Below are positions 38,290 to 47,408 of a stretch of 64,000 nucleotides of DNA, piece after piece. The first letter of the stretch is position 1. Each line of letters starts with the position of its first letter. The position numbers and the translations under genes were made by a program. The notes beneath the pieces are model-generated. The model ran no database searches and was not told the origin of the DNA. It was given only the letters and a program-made list of their open reading frames with translations. Source of the DNA: Candidatus Binatia bacterium (lineage in GTDB: Bacteria > Desulfobacterota > Binatia > HRBIN30). The stretch lies in assembly GCA_026004215.1 (NCBI GenBank), contig BPIR01000001.1, positions 434,001-498,000 on the forward strand, in the 5' to 3' direction.

Positions 38290-38648
38290 GTGGCTCGGTC
38301 GCGCTGTTCGTTTACGGAACTTTGCGCGATCCCGCTCTGGTGCAAGAGCTGACCGGAAAATCGTTTCTGACCGAGGAAGCTTGGTTGCTCGATTACCGGC
38401 GGTACGCATGGCGCCACACCTACCCATTCGTTCGCCCTTCTCCGGGAAGTCGAGTGCGTGGAAAGATTTTGAAGGACGTAGATGCTCGCTCCCTGGCGGC
38501 GCTCGATCGTTACGAATGTGTGGGAACATTGTACGACCGCGTCTTGGCCCAGGCAGAAACGCGCTCAGGTATAGTCCAGGTGTTCGTTTACGTCGCTCGC
38601 CCCGGAATTCTGCCCGTGCGCAACGAGCCGGCATCGAACCGTTCTTGA
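38286..38648 (+). CDS. Gamma-glutamylcyclotransferase (AIG2-like)
   Basis: 120 aa from ATG 38286. LFVYGTLRDPALVQELTG is the AIG2/GGCT N-terminal signature, and LAALDRYECVG carries the catalytic Glu. Such enzymes release 5-oxoproline from gamma-glutamyl compounds such as glutathione breakdown products. Overlaps the MBL gene by ATGA, so the two are translationally coupled, suggesting a thiol/glutathione module. Confidence 0.85.
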   Translation: MSGSVALFVYGTLRDPALVQELTGKSFLTEEAWLLDYRRYAWRHTYPFVRPSPGSRVRGKILKDVDARSLAALDRYECVGTLYDRVLAQAETRSGIVQVFVYVARPGILPVRNEPASNRS

Positions 38649-38685
38649 CTTGACGCACTGGCTTCGCTCACGTGGGCAGCCCGCC

Positions 38686-40077
38686 ATGGATGGTGACCCT
38701 GCATCTTCGCTGACTGTAACCGTGGCCGCCGGCCGACAGGCCGCGACGAGCCGCCCGGAATTGCTGCGTATCATTTGGACCCTTGCCTGGCCGGTCATTG
38801 TTACCCTGCTGCTCGAGTCTCTAGTCGGCCTTGTGGACACGCTCATGGTGGGCCGCCTCGGTGCCAACGCTGTGGCGGCTGTGGGCGTCGGCGCCCAAAT
38901 CCTCAATAGCGTGAGCATCGCCATGACAGCCGTAGGAACCGGGACCCTGGCATTGGTCGCCCGAGCTGTGGGGGCGGGCCAGCGCGACCTCGCGGAACGT
39001 GTGGTCGCCCAATCGCTGTTGGCAGCCTTCGTACTCTCGTGCCTCTGCATCCTACCAGTGATGATTTTCGCACGAGAGATCGTGGGATGGTTCGGGGTGC
39101 AACCGGAGGTGCGCGAGTTGGGGGCATGGTTCACGCGGCTCGTCATGTTGTCCATTCCACAATCCGCCGCCCTCTTCGTGATCGGATCGGCACTGCGTGC
39201 TGCCGGCGATACGCGCACGCCCCTTTGGATCGGCGCACTCGTCAATATTATCAACGTGATCGGCAATTACGTGCTCATTTTCGGGGTCCTGGGATTCCCA
39301 GCCCTCGGCGTGCGCGGCTCGGCATTGGCCACGGTCGTCGCCTTTAGCGTGGGTATGGTGTTCGGCCTGGGGCTCCTGTTTCGCGGGCGTCTGACGTTGC
39401 GGCTCGAGGCCGATCACTTTCGGCCGCACATTGCACTTATCCTCCGCGTGCTGCGCATTGGCTACCCGGCGGCCGCGGAACAACTCCTCATGCAGGTCGG
39501 ATTTTTCATCTATCTCGTATTCGCCGCCGGGTACGGCACGAGCGCGGTTGCGGCTTACTTCATCGGGGTGAGAATCCTCGCCCTCTCGTTCCTGCCTGGA
39601 TACGGCTTCGCCGCCGCCGCAGCCGCACTGGTCGGACAAAACCTGGGAGCCAAACAGCCACAGATGGCACGCCGCTCGGGATGGGAGTCCAATCGAATGG
39701 CGGTTTACCTCATGTCCGCTTGCGGGATACTCATTGTCGCCCTGGCTCGCCCGATCGCATCAGCGTTTGTGGATGACCCGGAGGTGATTCGCGACACCGT
39801 GCTATTCATTTGGGCGCTCGGCGTGTCCCAACCTTTTATGGCGATCGACTTCACGCTGGGTGGGGCGTTGCGCGGGGCCGGCGACACCCGCTTCCCGCTC
39901 TTGACGGTGTTTGTCGGGTTTTATGGGTGCCGCCTCGGGTGCGCCTACATGGTTTCTCACGTGATGCATTGGGACTTGCAGTGGCTGTGGTTCTCGTTGG
40001 TTGGAGACTACATCGCGCGTGCAGTGCTGAAAGCATGGCGCTTTCGAAGCGAACGCTGGCAACAAGTTGTGGTTTGA
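38686..40077 (+). CDS. MATE family efflux protein
   Basis: 463 aa from ATG 38686; a TTG at 38650 would add 12 residues. About twelve hydrophobic segments, inner membrane. MATE motifs: PVIVTLLLESLVGLVDTLMVGRLG near the start, SALRAAGDTRTPLW and the repeated GGALRGAGDTRFPLL. Exports drugs or metabolites by Na+/H+ antiport; some relatives export lipid-linked precursors. Substrate unknown. Confidence 0.92.
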   Translation: MDGDPASSLTVTVAAGRQAATSRPELLRIIWTLAWPVIVTLLLESLVGLVDTLMVGRLGANAVAAVGVGAQILNSVSIAMTAVGTGTLALVARAVGAGQRDLAERVVAQSLLAAFVLSCLCILPVMIFAREIVGWFGVQPEVRELGAWFTRLVMLSIPQSAALFVIGSALRAAGDTRTPLWIGALVNIINVIGNYVLIFGVLGFPALGVRGSALATVVAFSVGMVFGLGLLFRGRLTLRLEADHFRPHIALILRVLRIGYPAAAEQLLMQVGFFIYLVFAAGYGTSAVAAYFIGVRILALSFLPGYGFAAAAAALVGQNLGAKQPQMARRSGWESNRMAVYLMSACGILIVALARPIASAFVDDPEVIRDTVLFIWALGVSQPFMAIDFTLGGALRGAGDTRFPLLTVFVGFYGCRLGCAYMVSHVMHWDLQWLWFSLVGDYIARAVLKAWRFRSERWQQVVV

Positions 40078-40150
40078 GCGCGTTGCCTTGTTCCGCACCG
40101 CCGCTAGGGCCGCTTCGCACCTTGCGTGAGCCTTCTCCGCGGCCTTTTCG

Positions 40151-40179
40151 TTGACAACCGGAACACCGCTGGCTAAACG
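40151..40179 (+). promoter_or_regulatory. Putative sigma70 promoter of the ABC operon
   Basis: TTGACA (40151-40156), 17-bp spacer, TAAACG (40174-40179), about 70 bases before ATG 40249. Good -35, weak -10. Confidence 0.35.
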
Positions 40180-40248
40180 GCAGCGCCGCATCAAATCCGC
40201 TTTGCGCTTGAATTCCGGAGCGGAAACATCGTCAACGGGGCGTCGCTG

Positions 40249-40995
40249 ATGATCGAAGTACGAAACTTGACCAAGCGCTACGGGGAAATCACCGCGGTTT
40301 CGAACATTAGCTTTACCGCGGAAAAGGGGCAGATCCTCGGGTTTTTGGGCCCGAACGGTGCCGGCAAAACCACTACCATGCGGATCATCACCGGTTTCAT
40401 GCCCGCCACTTCGGGCACGGTGAAAATTGCCGGGTACGACATTTTCGAAGACTCGTACGAGTGCCGGCGCCGCATTGGTTACCTTCCCGAGTCGCCTCCG
40501 CTGTACAACGATATGACGGTCCTCACCTACCTGCGCTTCGTGGGCCGCATCCGTGGAATCGCCAAGGCGGACTTGAACGATGCGGTGGACCGCGTGCTGC
40601 GCTCTTGTGGGTTAACCGATGTCCCCCATCGAGTGATCGGTCATCTTTCCAAAGGCTATCGGCAAAGAGTTGGCCTTGCGCAGGCGATGATTCACAGCCC
40701 TGCAGTGTTAGTGCTGGACGAGCCCACCATCGGGCTCGATCCGCGGCAGATCATTGACATTCGCACGCTGATCAAAGAGCTGGCTGCGGACCGCACCGTG
40801 ATCTTGTCTACGCATATCCTGCCGGAGGTGTCCCAGCTTTGCGACAAGGTCGTGATCATCAATCAGGGGCGCATCGTCGTGGAGGATCTCTTGGAGAACC
40901 TCACGAAGGACACCACCTTGGAGCAGGTATTCTTGCGCTACATTAGTCAGGATACGGCGGTTCCTGCTGGGGCAGTGGCGGAGGGATCTGCATGA
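40249..40995 (+). CDS. ABC transporter ATP-binding protein, GldA-like
   Basis: 248 aa. Walker A GPNGAGKTT, signature LSKGYRQRVGLAQAMIH, Walker B VLVLDEPTIGLD, and H-switch STHILPEV. It powers the permease encoded next (overlap ATGA). Operon of four with 40992-41765, 41769-43322 and 43353-44786, the arrangement called Gld-type in gliding bacteria but also widespread in non-gliding species. Export substrate unknown. Confidence 0.93.
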   Translation: MIEVRNLTKRYGEITAVSNISFTAEKGQILGFLGPNGAGKTTTMRIITGFMPATSGTVKIAGYDIFEDSYECRRRIGYLPESPPLYNDMTVLTYLRFVGRIRGIAKADLNDAVDRVLRSCGLTDVPHRVIGHLSKGYRQRVGLAQAMIHSPAVLVLDEPTIGLDPRQIIDIRTLIKELAADRTVILSTHILPEVSQLCDKVVIINQGRIVVEDLLENLTKDTTLEQVFLRYISQDTAVPAGAVAEGSA

Positions 40996-41765
40996 AAAAC
41001 GCGTTTACGATCGCCGGCAAAGAGCTGCGGGCCGCTTTCGTTTCGCCCATTGCCTACGTCGTTTTGACGGGCTTCATGCTTTTGGGCGGGTGGTTCTTCT
41101 TTAACCTTCTGAACCGGTTCAATTTCCTTGTCCAGATCTACATGAGCTTTCGCAGCCCTGAAGTCCAAAGCCGACTCAACCTCAACGAGCTGGTGGTGGC
41201 ACCGCTTCTCGGAAATCTTTCCGTTGTGCTGATCATTCTGGTGCCGGTGATCACCATGCGGTCGTTTGCCGAAGAGAAACGTGCCGGCACTTATGAGCTA
41301 CTGCTCACGTCGCCCCTTTCCATTGCGGAAATCGTGATCGGCAAGTTCATCGGCGTCGTCGCATTCCTCTTGATCATGCTGGGGCTCACTGCAGTGTACC
41401 CGGCAATCTTGTTGATTTACGGTAATCCGGAGCCCGGTATCATTGCTGCCGGATACTTGGGGTTGTTTTTGCTCGCCGTCTCCTTCGCCACCGTCGGGCT
41501 TCTCACCTCTTCTTTTACGGATAACCAAATCGTCGCCGCGGTCAGTTGTCTCATCGTTCTCTTATTGCTGTACGTGATCTCCTGGCCAGCGGAGACAGCG
41601 GGGCCGACGCTGGCCGCGGTGTTGCGTTACCTGTCGTTAACCGAACATTTCTCCGAGATGGTCAAGGGCGTCATCGAAACCAAAGATCTCATTTACTTCG
41701 GGAGCGTGATCGTTTTAGCCCTGTACTTGACGCACCGTTCGGTCGAGTCGGTTCGCTGGAGGTAA
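40992..41765 (+). CDS. ABC-2 type permease, GldF-like
   Basis: 257 aa with about six membrane helices, for example AYVVLTGFMLLGGWFFFNLL near the N-terminus and ILLIYGNPEPGIIAAGYLGLFLLAV mid-protein. RSFAEEKRAGTYELLLTSPLSIAEIVIGK is the ABC-2 signature. Inner-membrane channel partner of 40249-40995; overlaps its stop. Confidence 0.92.
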   Translation: MKNAFTIAGKELRAAFVSPIAYVVLTGFMLLGGWFFFNLLNRFNFLVQIYMSFRSPEVQSRLNLNELVVAPLLGNLSVVLIILVPVITMRSFAEEKRAGTYELLLTSPLSIAEIVIGKFIGVVAFLLIMLGLTAVYPAILLIYGNPEPGIIAAGYLGLFLLAVSFATVGLLTSSFTDNQIVAAVSCLIVLLLLYVISWPAETAGPTLAAVLRYLSLTEHFSEMVKGVIETKDLIYFGSVIVLALYLTHRSVESVRWR

Positions 41766-41768
41766 ACC

Positions 41769-43322
41769 GTGCGCCGAAGTCAATCGCTTCTCGGACTCCT
41801 GGGGCTCGTGTTTTTGTTGTTCGCGGTGATCGCGGGCGCCTTCACTGGCGGCCGCACGATCATTGATGTCGTGTACATTGCCGCGAACGGTGTGGCCGGG
41901 GTCTTTTGTCTGATCGCGTACCTCAGTGCTGGCCTCGAACAGGTACGTCACGTCGTCAGCGAAAGGTCCACCCGTTACGGAGCCAACGTCATTGTTGGGT
42001 CGTTGGCCTTTCTCGGCGTCTTGATTGTTTTGAATTACTTGGGGGCACGCCACAGCAAGCGCTTCGACCTCACCGAGCAAAAGGTTTACAGCCTTTCGGA
42101 TCAGTCGGTCAATGTGGTGAAAAACCTCGAGAATGAGCTCAAAATGATTGCCTTTGTCGAGGGGGGCATTAATCCGGAACTGCGGGACCTTTTGAGTAAC
42201 TATGCCCGCTACTCTTCAAAGGTCTCCTACGAGCTGGTCGATCCGGACAAGCAGCCAGAGTTGGCAGAAAAATATCAAATCCGAACCTACAACACGGTGC
42301 GTGTCGAGTACGGTAACGAGAGCACGCTGGTTACGCAGCCGACCGAAGAAAACATTACCAACGCCATCATCAAGGTAACCCGGAAAACCCGGAAGGTCGT
42401 GTGCGTTATCGAGGGTCACGGCGAACCGGATCTCGACGACTTACAGAGCCCCAAGGGATTGGCGAGCTTTCGAACGGCACTCACCAACGAAAATTACGAA
42501 GTCAAAAAAGTTCTTTTAGCCTCGGAACCGAAGGTTCCCGATGACTGCAGCGTTGTGGTGATTGCTGGCCCCCAGCGGCCGTTCCTCGATCACGAGATGC
42601 AGGCGATCGAGTCTTACCTGGACGGTGGCGGGCGTTTACTGGCGCTCATCCCACCGCGCACCGGTGCGGAGTTCGGGCCGGTGCTGGAGAAGTGGGGTGT
42701 CAAGCTCGGGAACGATGTGGTCGTGGACCAAGTGGTGCGCCTGTTTCAGGGCCCGGCATTGGGGCTCACACCGCTGGCCAACACGTACGGCTTCCATGAA
42801 ATCACGCGGGACTTCAAACAGCGAACGATCTTTCCGATGACTCGCTCCGTGAAGGCAGACGCTGCCGGAAAATCTGGCCTCACCGCAGTGGAGCTGGTCA
42901 AAACAAGCCCGTCGAGTTGGGGTGAAACCGATCTCGACGGCGTGTTCCAGCGCGGCGAGGCATCGCTCGACGGGAGCAGTGATCTCAAAGGTCCCGTTCC
43001 GGTGGCCGTTGCCGTAGAGGCGAACCTCAAACAGATGGGCAAGGAAAAAGACGGTTCCGCGCGACTCGTGGTGTTCGGCAGCATCGAGTTCGCTTCGAAT
43101 CGGGAGCTCGACGGAACGTTCTACAATCGCGATTTATTGATGAATGCCGTTGGCTGGTTAGTGGGAGAGAGCGACTTGGTCTCCATTCGCCCCCGAGGCA
43201 TTCGCGCTTCGCGGATCCAATTTACGCCGGAGCAAAGCCTCATGACCTTCTACCTCACCGTGCTGCTCATTCCCCAACTCCTGCTCATCGCCGGAATCGC
43301 CGTCTGGTGGCGGCGTGAGTAG
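41769..43322 (+). CDS. GldG-like ABC-transporter auxiliary protein
   Basis: 517 aa from GTG 41769. Membrane helices near residues 10-30 and 37-55 and another around 75-95, then a large periplasmic domain and a final helix (LLIPQLLLIAGIAVWW). The GldG-type domain includes ARHSKRFDLTEQKVYSLSDQSV, CVIEGHGEPDLDDL and VVVIAGPQRPFLDHEMQAI. Thought to assist the ABC transporter in the envelope. Starts four bases after the permease stop. Confidence 0.88.
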   Translation: MRRSQSLLGLLGLVFLLFAVIAGAFTGGRTIIDVVYIAANGVAGVFCLIAYLSAGLEQVRHVVSERSTRYGANVIVGSLAFLGVLIVLNYLGARHSKRFDLTEQKVYSLSDQSVNVVKNLENELKMIAFVEGGINPELRDLLSNYARYSSKVSYELVDPDKQPELAEKYQIRTYNTVRVEYGNESTLVTQPTEENITNAIIKVTRKTRKVVCVIEGHGEPDLDDLQSPKGLASFRTALTNENYEVKKVLLASEPKVPDDCSVVVIAGPQRPFLDHEMQAIESYLDGGGRLLALIPPRTGAEFGPVLEKWGVKLGNDVVVDQVVRLFQGPALGLTPLANTYGFHEITRDFKQRTIFPMTRSVKADAAGKSGLTAVELVKTSPSSWGETDLDGVFQRGEASLDGSSDLKGPVPVAVAVEANLKQMGKEKDGSARLVVFGSIEFASNRELDGTFYNRDLLMNAVGWLVGESDLVSIRPRGIRASRIQFTPEQSLMTFYLTVLLIPQLLLIAGIAVWWRRE

Positions 43323-43352
43323 CGCCCGAATCCACGCACGAGGCTCGAGGTT

Positions 43353-44786
43353 ATGCGCCTGCGCACGACGATCGTTCTCTTACTGATCCTCGCCGGGCTG
43401 GGAGCTTACCTTTACTGGATGGAGCTTCCGCGCCAGCAAAAAGAAGCCGAGGCAAAGAAACTCTTCCAATTCAAACCGGAAGACGTCGTAGAGCTGCGCC
43501 TGCATTTTCAAGATCGCAACATTCTCCTGAAAAAAAGCGGCGAGTCGTGGCGCTTAGCAGAGCCGATCGATGCCCCGGCGGACGAAATTACGATAAAGAA
43601 TCTCCTGAACACGATTGCCGAGTGCGAGGTCAAGCGCGACCTCGAAGACGCCACGGATCTCAAGCAGTTCGGCCTGGATCCTCCGTTTGTGACGCTGACG
43701 GTCAAACTCAAGGATCGGCAGTTGCCGGAGGTTGCGGTTGGAAAAAACACGCCGGTAGGTTTTTCTGCTTACTTGCAACGCCTCGATGATAAAAAGGTGC
43801 GGCTCACCACCTCGGCGTTTCGAGCTGGTTTGGACAAGCAAGTCAAGGATTTGCGCGATAAAGCCATCTTGAACTTCACTGACGACGACGTGCAGCGTTT
43901 CTCGCTCGTCCGCTCCGATGGCACGATTACGCTGGCACGCAAGGACGGCCAGTGGGCAATCGAGCAGCCCGGAAATTTTGCTGCGGACGGGCCGACCGTT
44001 CGTTCCTTTCTCTCCACCCTTCGCTCCATGCGCGCGATCGATTTCCCGAACGATCAGCCCACCGATTTGTCGCCCTACGGGCTCGACAATCCCCGCCTGC
44101 GGGTGGTGCTGTTCCTTGGCAAGGACCAAGCAGAGAAGCACGTGTTGATTGGGCGCGAAAACCCCGAAAAGAGCACCGAAATTTACGTGCAAACAAGCGG
44201 CCTACCGACGATTTACACCGTCAGCGACTGGGTGTGGCGCGACTTGAACAAAAACCTCAACGACTTCCGTGACAAAACGGTGCTGGCTTACGACGCCGAC
44301 CAAGTCAAAGCGATCGAGGTGACGCGAGCGGACGGCTCCTCCTTCCGCGTGGTTGCCAGCGAGCAAGGTCAGTGGAAGGTCGAAGGCCAAGAAGGCAAGC
44401 CAGCCGAGAGCATCCTTCGCCAGTGGGTGCAAGATATTCACGACCTACGTGGCTACGAGATCGCGAGTGACAGCCCATCGGATCCCGCGCCTTACGGTTT
44501 GGACAAACCCATGCTCACCTTGCGACTCGTAGGTCCGCAGCAAGAGGAGCTCGGCGTCATCCGGATTGGCGTGGTCACTACCGAGCAGGGCTCGAAGGAA
44601 TACTTTGCCAGCGGTTCTCGCACTCCGACAGTCTTTAAGGTGCGCGACTACCTGGTCACCCGCTTGAACAAGTCGGCCCAAGACTTCATCGAGAAGCCGA
44701 CGCCGACGCCCGGTGGCCCCACTCCCACTCCTGGGGAGGACGAGGCGACTGATGAAGAAGATTTCGACGAGGAACCGTTAGACTAG
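43353..44786 (+). CDS. DUF4340 membrane-anchored protein with three internal repeats
   Basis: 477 aa. N-terminal membrane anchor (TIVLLLILAGLGAYLYWM), periplasmic body of three repeats of the DUF4340 unit, each marked by a GLD.P strand: LKQFGLDPP (about residue 105), LSPYGLDNP (about 245) and PAPYGLDKP (about 385), with DFRDK/LRDKAIL segments between. Then a Thr/Pro tail (TPTPGGPTPTPGEDE) and an acidic end. DUF4340 proteins commonly follow GldG-like genes; role unknown. The stop at 44786 overlaps the convergent hisC stop by nine bases. Confidence 0.85.
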   Translation: MRLRTTIVLLLILAGLGAYLYWMELPRQQKEAEAKKLFQFKPEDVVELRLHFQDRNILLKKSGESWRLAEPIDAPADEITIKNLLNTIAECEVKRDLEDATDLKQFGLDPPFVTLTVKLKDRQLPEVAVGKNTPVGFSAYLQRLDDKKVRLTTSAFRAGLDKQVKDLRDKAILNFTDDDVQRFSLVRSDGTITLARKDGQWAIEQPGNFAADGPTVRSFLSTLRSMRAIDFPNDQPTDLSPYGLDNPRLRVVLFLGKDQAEKHVLIGRENPEKSTEIYVQTSGLPTIYTVSDWVWRDLNKNLNDFRDKTVLAYDADQVKAIEVTRADGSSFRVVASEQGQWKVEGQEGKPAESILRQWVQDIHDLRGYEIASDSPSDPAPYGLDKPMLTLRLVGPQQEELGVIRIGVVTTEQGSKEYFASGSRTPTVFKVRDYLVTRLNKSAQDFIEKPTPTPGGPTPTPGEDEATDEEDFDEEPLD

Positions 44787-45833
44787 AACGGTCGTTCGCA
44801 AGGCAGCGAGCAGAGCATCCACCTCGTCGTCGGTTCCCACGGTGATGCGCAAAGCGTCGTACAACTCCGGGGTTTCAAAATAACGGACCAGAATCCGCTG
44901 CTCTTTCAAGGCCCGATACAGTCGGCCTACATGCTCGCCGGGCTTGCGCGCCAAGACAAAATTCGCCTGACTTTGCGGGACATCAAAACCGAGTTGCCTC
45001 AGCTCGACCACAAGCCGTGCGCGGGTGGCTCGGATGCGCCGGACATTTTGGCGCATCCAGTCGTAGTCCTCGAGGGCTGCGCGGGCGCCGGCGATACTCA
45101 GCCGATCGAGGTTGTACGAATCCTTCACTTTGGAAAGCTCGGAAATCGTAGCCGCGTTGCCGAGGGCGAGCCCCACACGAAGGCCTGCCAGGGAGAACGA
45201 CTTCGAGAACGTTCGAAGCACAACAAGATTGGGAAACTCCCGAATGAGCCCGATGGCACTTTCTTCAGCGAAGTCCACGTACGCCTCGTCTACAACCACC
45301 AGTGTGCCGCTGCGGTTCTTTAGTAGCCCCCGCAGAAGATCCATCTCCACTCCGGTTCCCGATGGGGAGTTCGGATGGCACACAAAGATCACCTTGGCGG
45401 CGGTTTCGCTGAGTTCGAGCGGAAAAGAAAAATCCTTCGGGTACGGGATCCGGACCGCCCTAGCCCCTTGGATCTCCACCAGCGTATCGTAGAGGCTGTA
45501 CGTCGGATAGGGATAGGCGACGGTGTCCTCCCGTTCCACGCAGGCCCGCACAATCAGGGACAAAAGCTCGTCGGACCCATTTCCTACAAGCACCTGCTCG
45601 GGGCTCAGTCCGTAACGGCGCGCGGCCGCTTCGCGTAAGACGCGCGCTGTTGGATCTGGGTACAAGCGCAAGCGCTCATCGGCCGCGGCTCGAATTGCTT
45701 CGATAACCCGTGGCGACGGCGGATACGGATTCTCGTTGGTATTGAGTTTGATGAACCCCGGCTCCTGGGGCTGCTCCCCTGGCACATACGGCCGCATGGC
45801 CCGGACCACACTGCGTATCCAGGGGGTACTCAT
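44778..45833 (-). CDS. hisC: Histidinol-phosphate aminotransferase
   Basis: 351 aa from ATG 45833; a longer in-frame reading to 46097 adds a basic stretch unlike the family. PLP enzyme of histidine synthesis: KLNTNENPYPPSP, NGSDELL, HPNSPSGT, VVVDEAYVDF, and the PLP lysine in RTFSKSFSLAGLRVG. Single gene, separated from hisG/hisI. HisC-like enzymes can also serve aromatic amino acids. Confidence 0.93.
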   Translation of the reverse strand: MSTPWIRSVVRAMRPYVPGEQPQEPGFIKLNTNENPYPPSPRVIEAIRAAADERLRLYPDPTARVLREAAARRYGLSPEQVLVGNGSDELLSLIVRACVEREDTVAYPYPTYSLYDTLVEIQGARAVRIPYPKDFSFPLELSETAAKVIFVCHPNSPSGTGVEMDLLRGLLKNRSGTLVVVDEAYVDFAEESAIGLIREFPNLVVLRTFSKSFSLAGLRVGLALGNAATISELSKVKDSYNLDRLSIAGARAALEDYDWMRQNVRRIRATRARLVVELRQLGFDVPQSQANFVLARKPGEHVGRLYRALKEQRILVRYFETPELYDALRITVGTDDEVDALLAALRTTVLV

Positions 45834-45942
45834 GGGTCTTCCAGCTAGCAAACCCCGGTATGCGAGCAAATAAGTAAGAGAGACCCTTTGAACCTCTGGC
45901 CGACCCTTTCCGCACCACGCGGCTGCTCTTAGGATAGTTGCG

Positions 45943-46761
45943 ATGATCGACGCAGACATTTTGCTCGGCCTCCAGCAAGCGTATGCAGACCTCAGCAAGT
46001 TGGCGGACGATGCCGGGCGGCTGACTGAACTTCGCCCCTGGATCGAAAACGAGCTAACAGCCAAGTTGTTCGAACTGGGCCGGCGCTTGCGTCGCATGCA
46101 ATGGACTTTACCGGCCGAGCAGGTCGTCGGGGAGCTGGCTCAAGAGGTTCATGACTTGCAGGCGCAAATCCGCCAACGAGCAGAAGCCGTCTGCACCACT
46201 ACGCTATTCCGAGCGGCCCGCACGGCCTTTCAAAATCGCGATTTCCCCCTGCTGGAAGAGCTTCTGCCGCGCTTATTTGCCGATTTAGAGGCGCGACACC
46301 GGCCGCCACAATTGCTGATTCCCTTCGATCCGAGCGGGCCACGGCGGCGGCCAGGGCAACCGCCGTTTCTGTCGCCTCGCGAAACAGCAGCGGCGTTGGA
46401 GAAGATCTTTCGAGAAGGGCTCGTCTTGCAAGCCCCGGAGTCCCCCCCATGGGTAGCAGGGTTTCCTTACGTTTTGGCAGCTTCGAATGCGGAAATCCTG
46501 GCCTCGCCGATCTGGCTCGTATGCGATGCCCCGACACTCTGGGCAGCGGTGCTTGTCGATACCAGTGAGCCTGGGGCTTGGCGGATATACGCGGATGTGC
46601 TGCGCCGGTTCAGCGCGGTGGGAATCGCCGAGAGCGTGGAAGACGAATGGTGGCTGGTGCAAGACCGCCCCTTCTCAGAGTATCGAGCAGAACTGGCAAC
46701 CGCTCTTCGAACAGTCGGAATCGAATGTCTTCCGGCTGGTCCCGCTGGAAAGGTGAACTGA
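45943..46761 (+). CDS. Uncharacterised 272-aa protein
   Basis: No family recognised. Soluble, no signal peptide. The first ~100 residues are helical (LRPWIENELTAKLFELGRRLRRMQW, QAQIRQRAEAVC), a proline-rich stretch (PSGPRRRPGQPPFLSP) follows, and the C-terminal half is mixed alpha/beta (WLVCDAPTLWAAVLVDTSEPGAWRIYADVLRRF). Codon use looks like the neighbours. Divergent from hisC, 109 bp apart. Likely real because of its length and coherent composition. Confidence 0.7.
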   Translation: MIDADILLGLQQAYADLSKLADDAGRLTELRPWIENELTAKLFELGRRLRRMQWTLPAEQVVGELAQEVHDLQAQIRQRAEAVCTTTLFRAARTAFQNRDFPLLEELLPRLFADLEARHRPPQLLIPFDPSGPRRRPGQPPFLSPRETAAALEKIFREGLVLQAPESPPWVAGFPYVLAASNAEILASPIWLVCDAPTLWAAVLVDTSEPGAWRIYADVLRRFSAVGIAESVEDEWWLVQDRPFSEYRAELATALRTVGIECLPAGPAGKVN

Positions 46762-47408
46762 CGGATCGCCTATCTCGAGCGAAAATCGCGCCACAGGGAC
46801 AACTGTACCGCCCCGCCACGAGTGCGCTTGCACTGCCCGCGAATCTACAGCATGCACCTGAAAGGTTGGGTATATCGAATTTCCAATCGTCGCGTCCCCG
46901 AGCCGGCACGGGCCGCAAATCTCGCAGTGACGCCACAAAGGCTTGCGACGGCTGTGCGGTGTGCTCTGCCGCGTCGGCAGCATCGGGAACGCTACGCGGA
47001 TGCGGACAACGAACGTACACCTCGACCTCTGCCGCGAGGTTGACGTCGCCTTTGACTGCCGGCGGGCGAGGCGCGTAATATCGTCCAGGCTGTCCGCGGC
47101 GGTGCCGCGTATCCGCTAGCCCGTAAAGTGAAGCACCACTGCGCCGCGAACATCTTTTTGGCCGCCGTTCTGGATCGGTCGACGTACGTGGATAATTGCC
47201 TCCCCGCTCGCCAACGCGCCAACGTGCTCCGCGGGGCGGGCGCTCCCTGTGGCGGTGCACCCATGCGGAATGTGCCGCAGGAAGAAAGCGGTGATCTTCC
47301 CGGTTCCCGCAACGCCTAGGCTCCGGGTCTACGGTGGGGGCGGATGCCGCCCGCCAGGCAGTTGCGTTGACACTCCCGGCAGGTGCTGTTAGGCGCGGCG
47401 GGATCCTT
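46762..47408. other. 647-bp gap with a promoter but no recognised gene
   Basis: Between the 272-aa gene and gltX. Short frames in several phases show no domain. A strong-looking promoter lies at 47052-47081, so the region could carry the gltX leader or a small RNA. A second TTGACA at 47367-47372 has a poor -10. Confidence 0.45.
47052..47081 (+). promoter_or_regulatory. Putative sigma70 promoter upstream of gltX
   Basis: TTGACT (47052-47057), 18-bp spacer, TAATAT (47076-47081). Predicted start near 47088, leaving a ~320-nt leader before gltX or a separate transcript. Confidence 0.45.

Noticed and set aside
47367..47395. TTGACA as gltX promoter
   Set aside because: The -10 (TAGGCG) is poor; the better match lies at 47052-47081.
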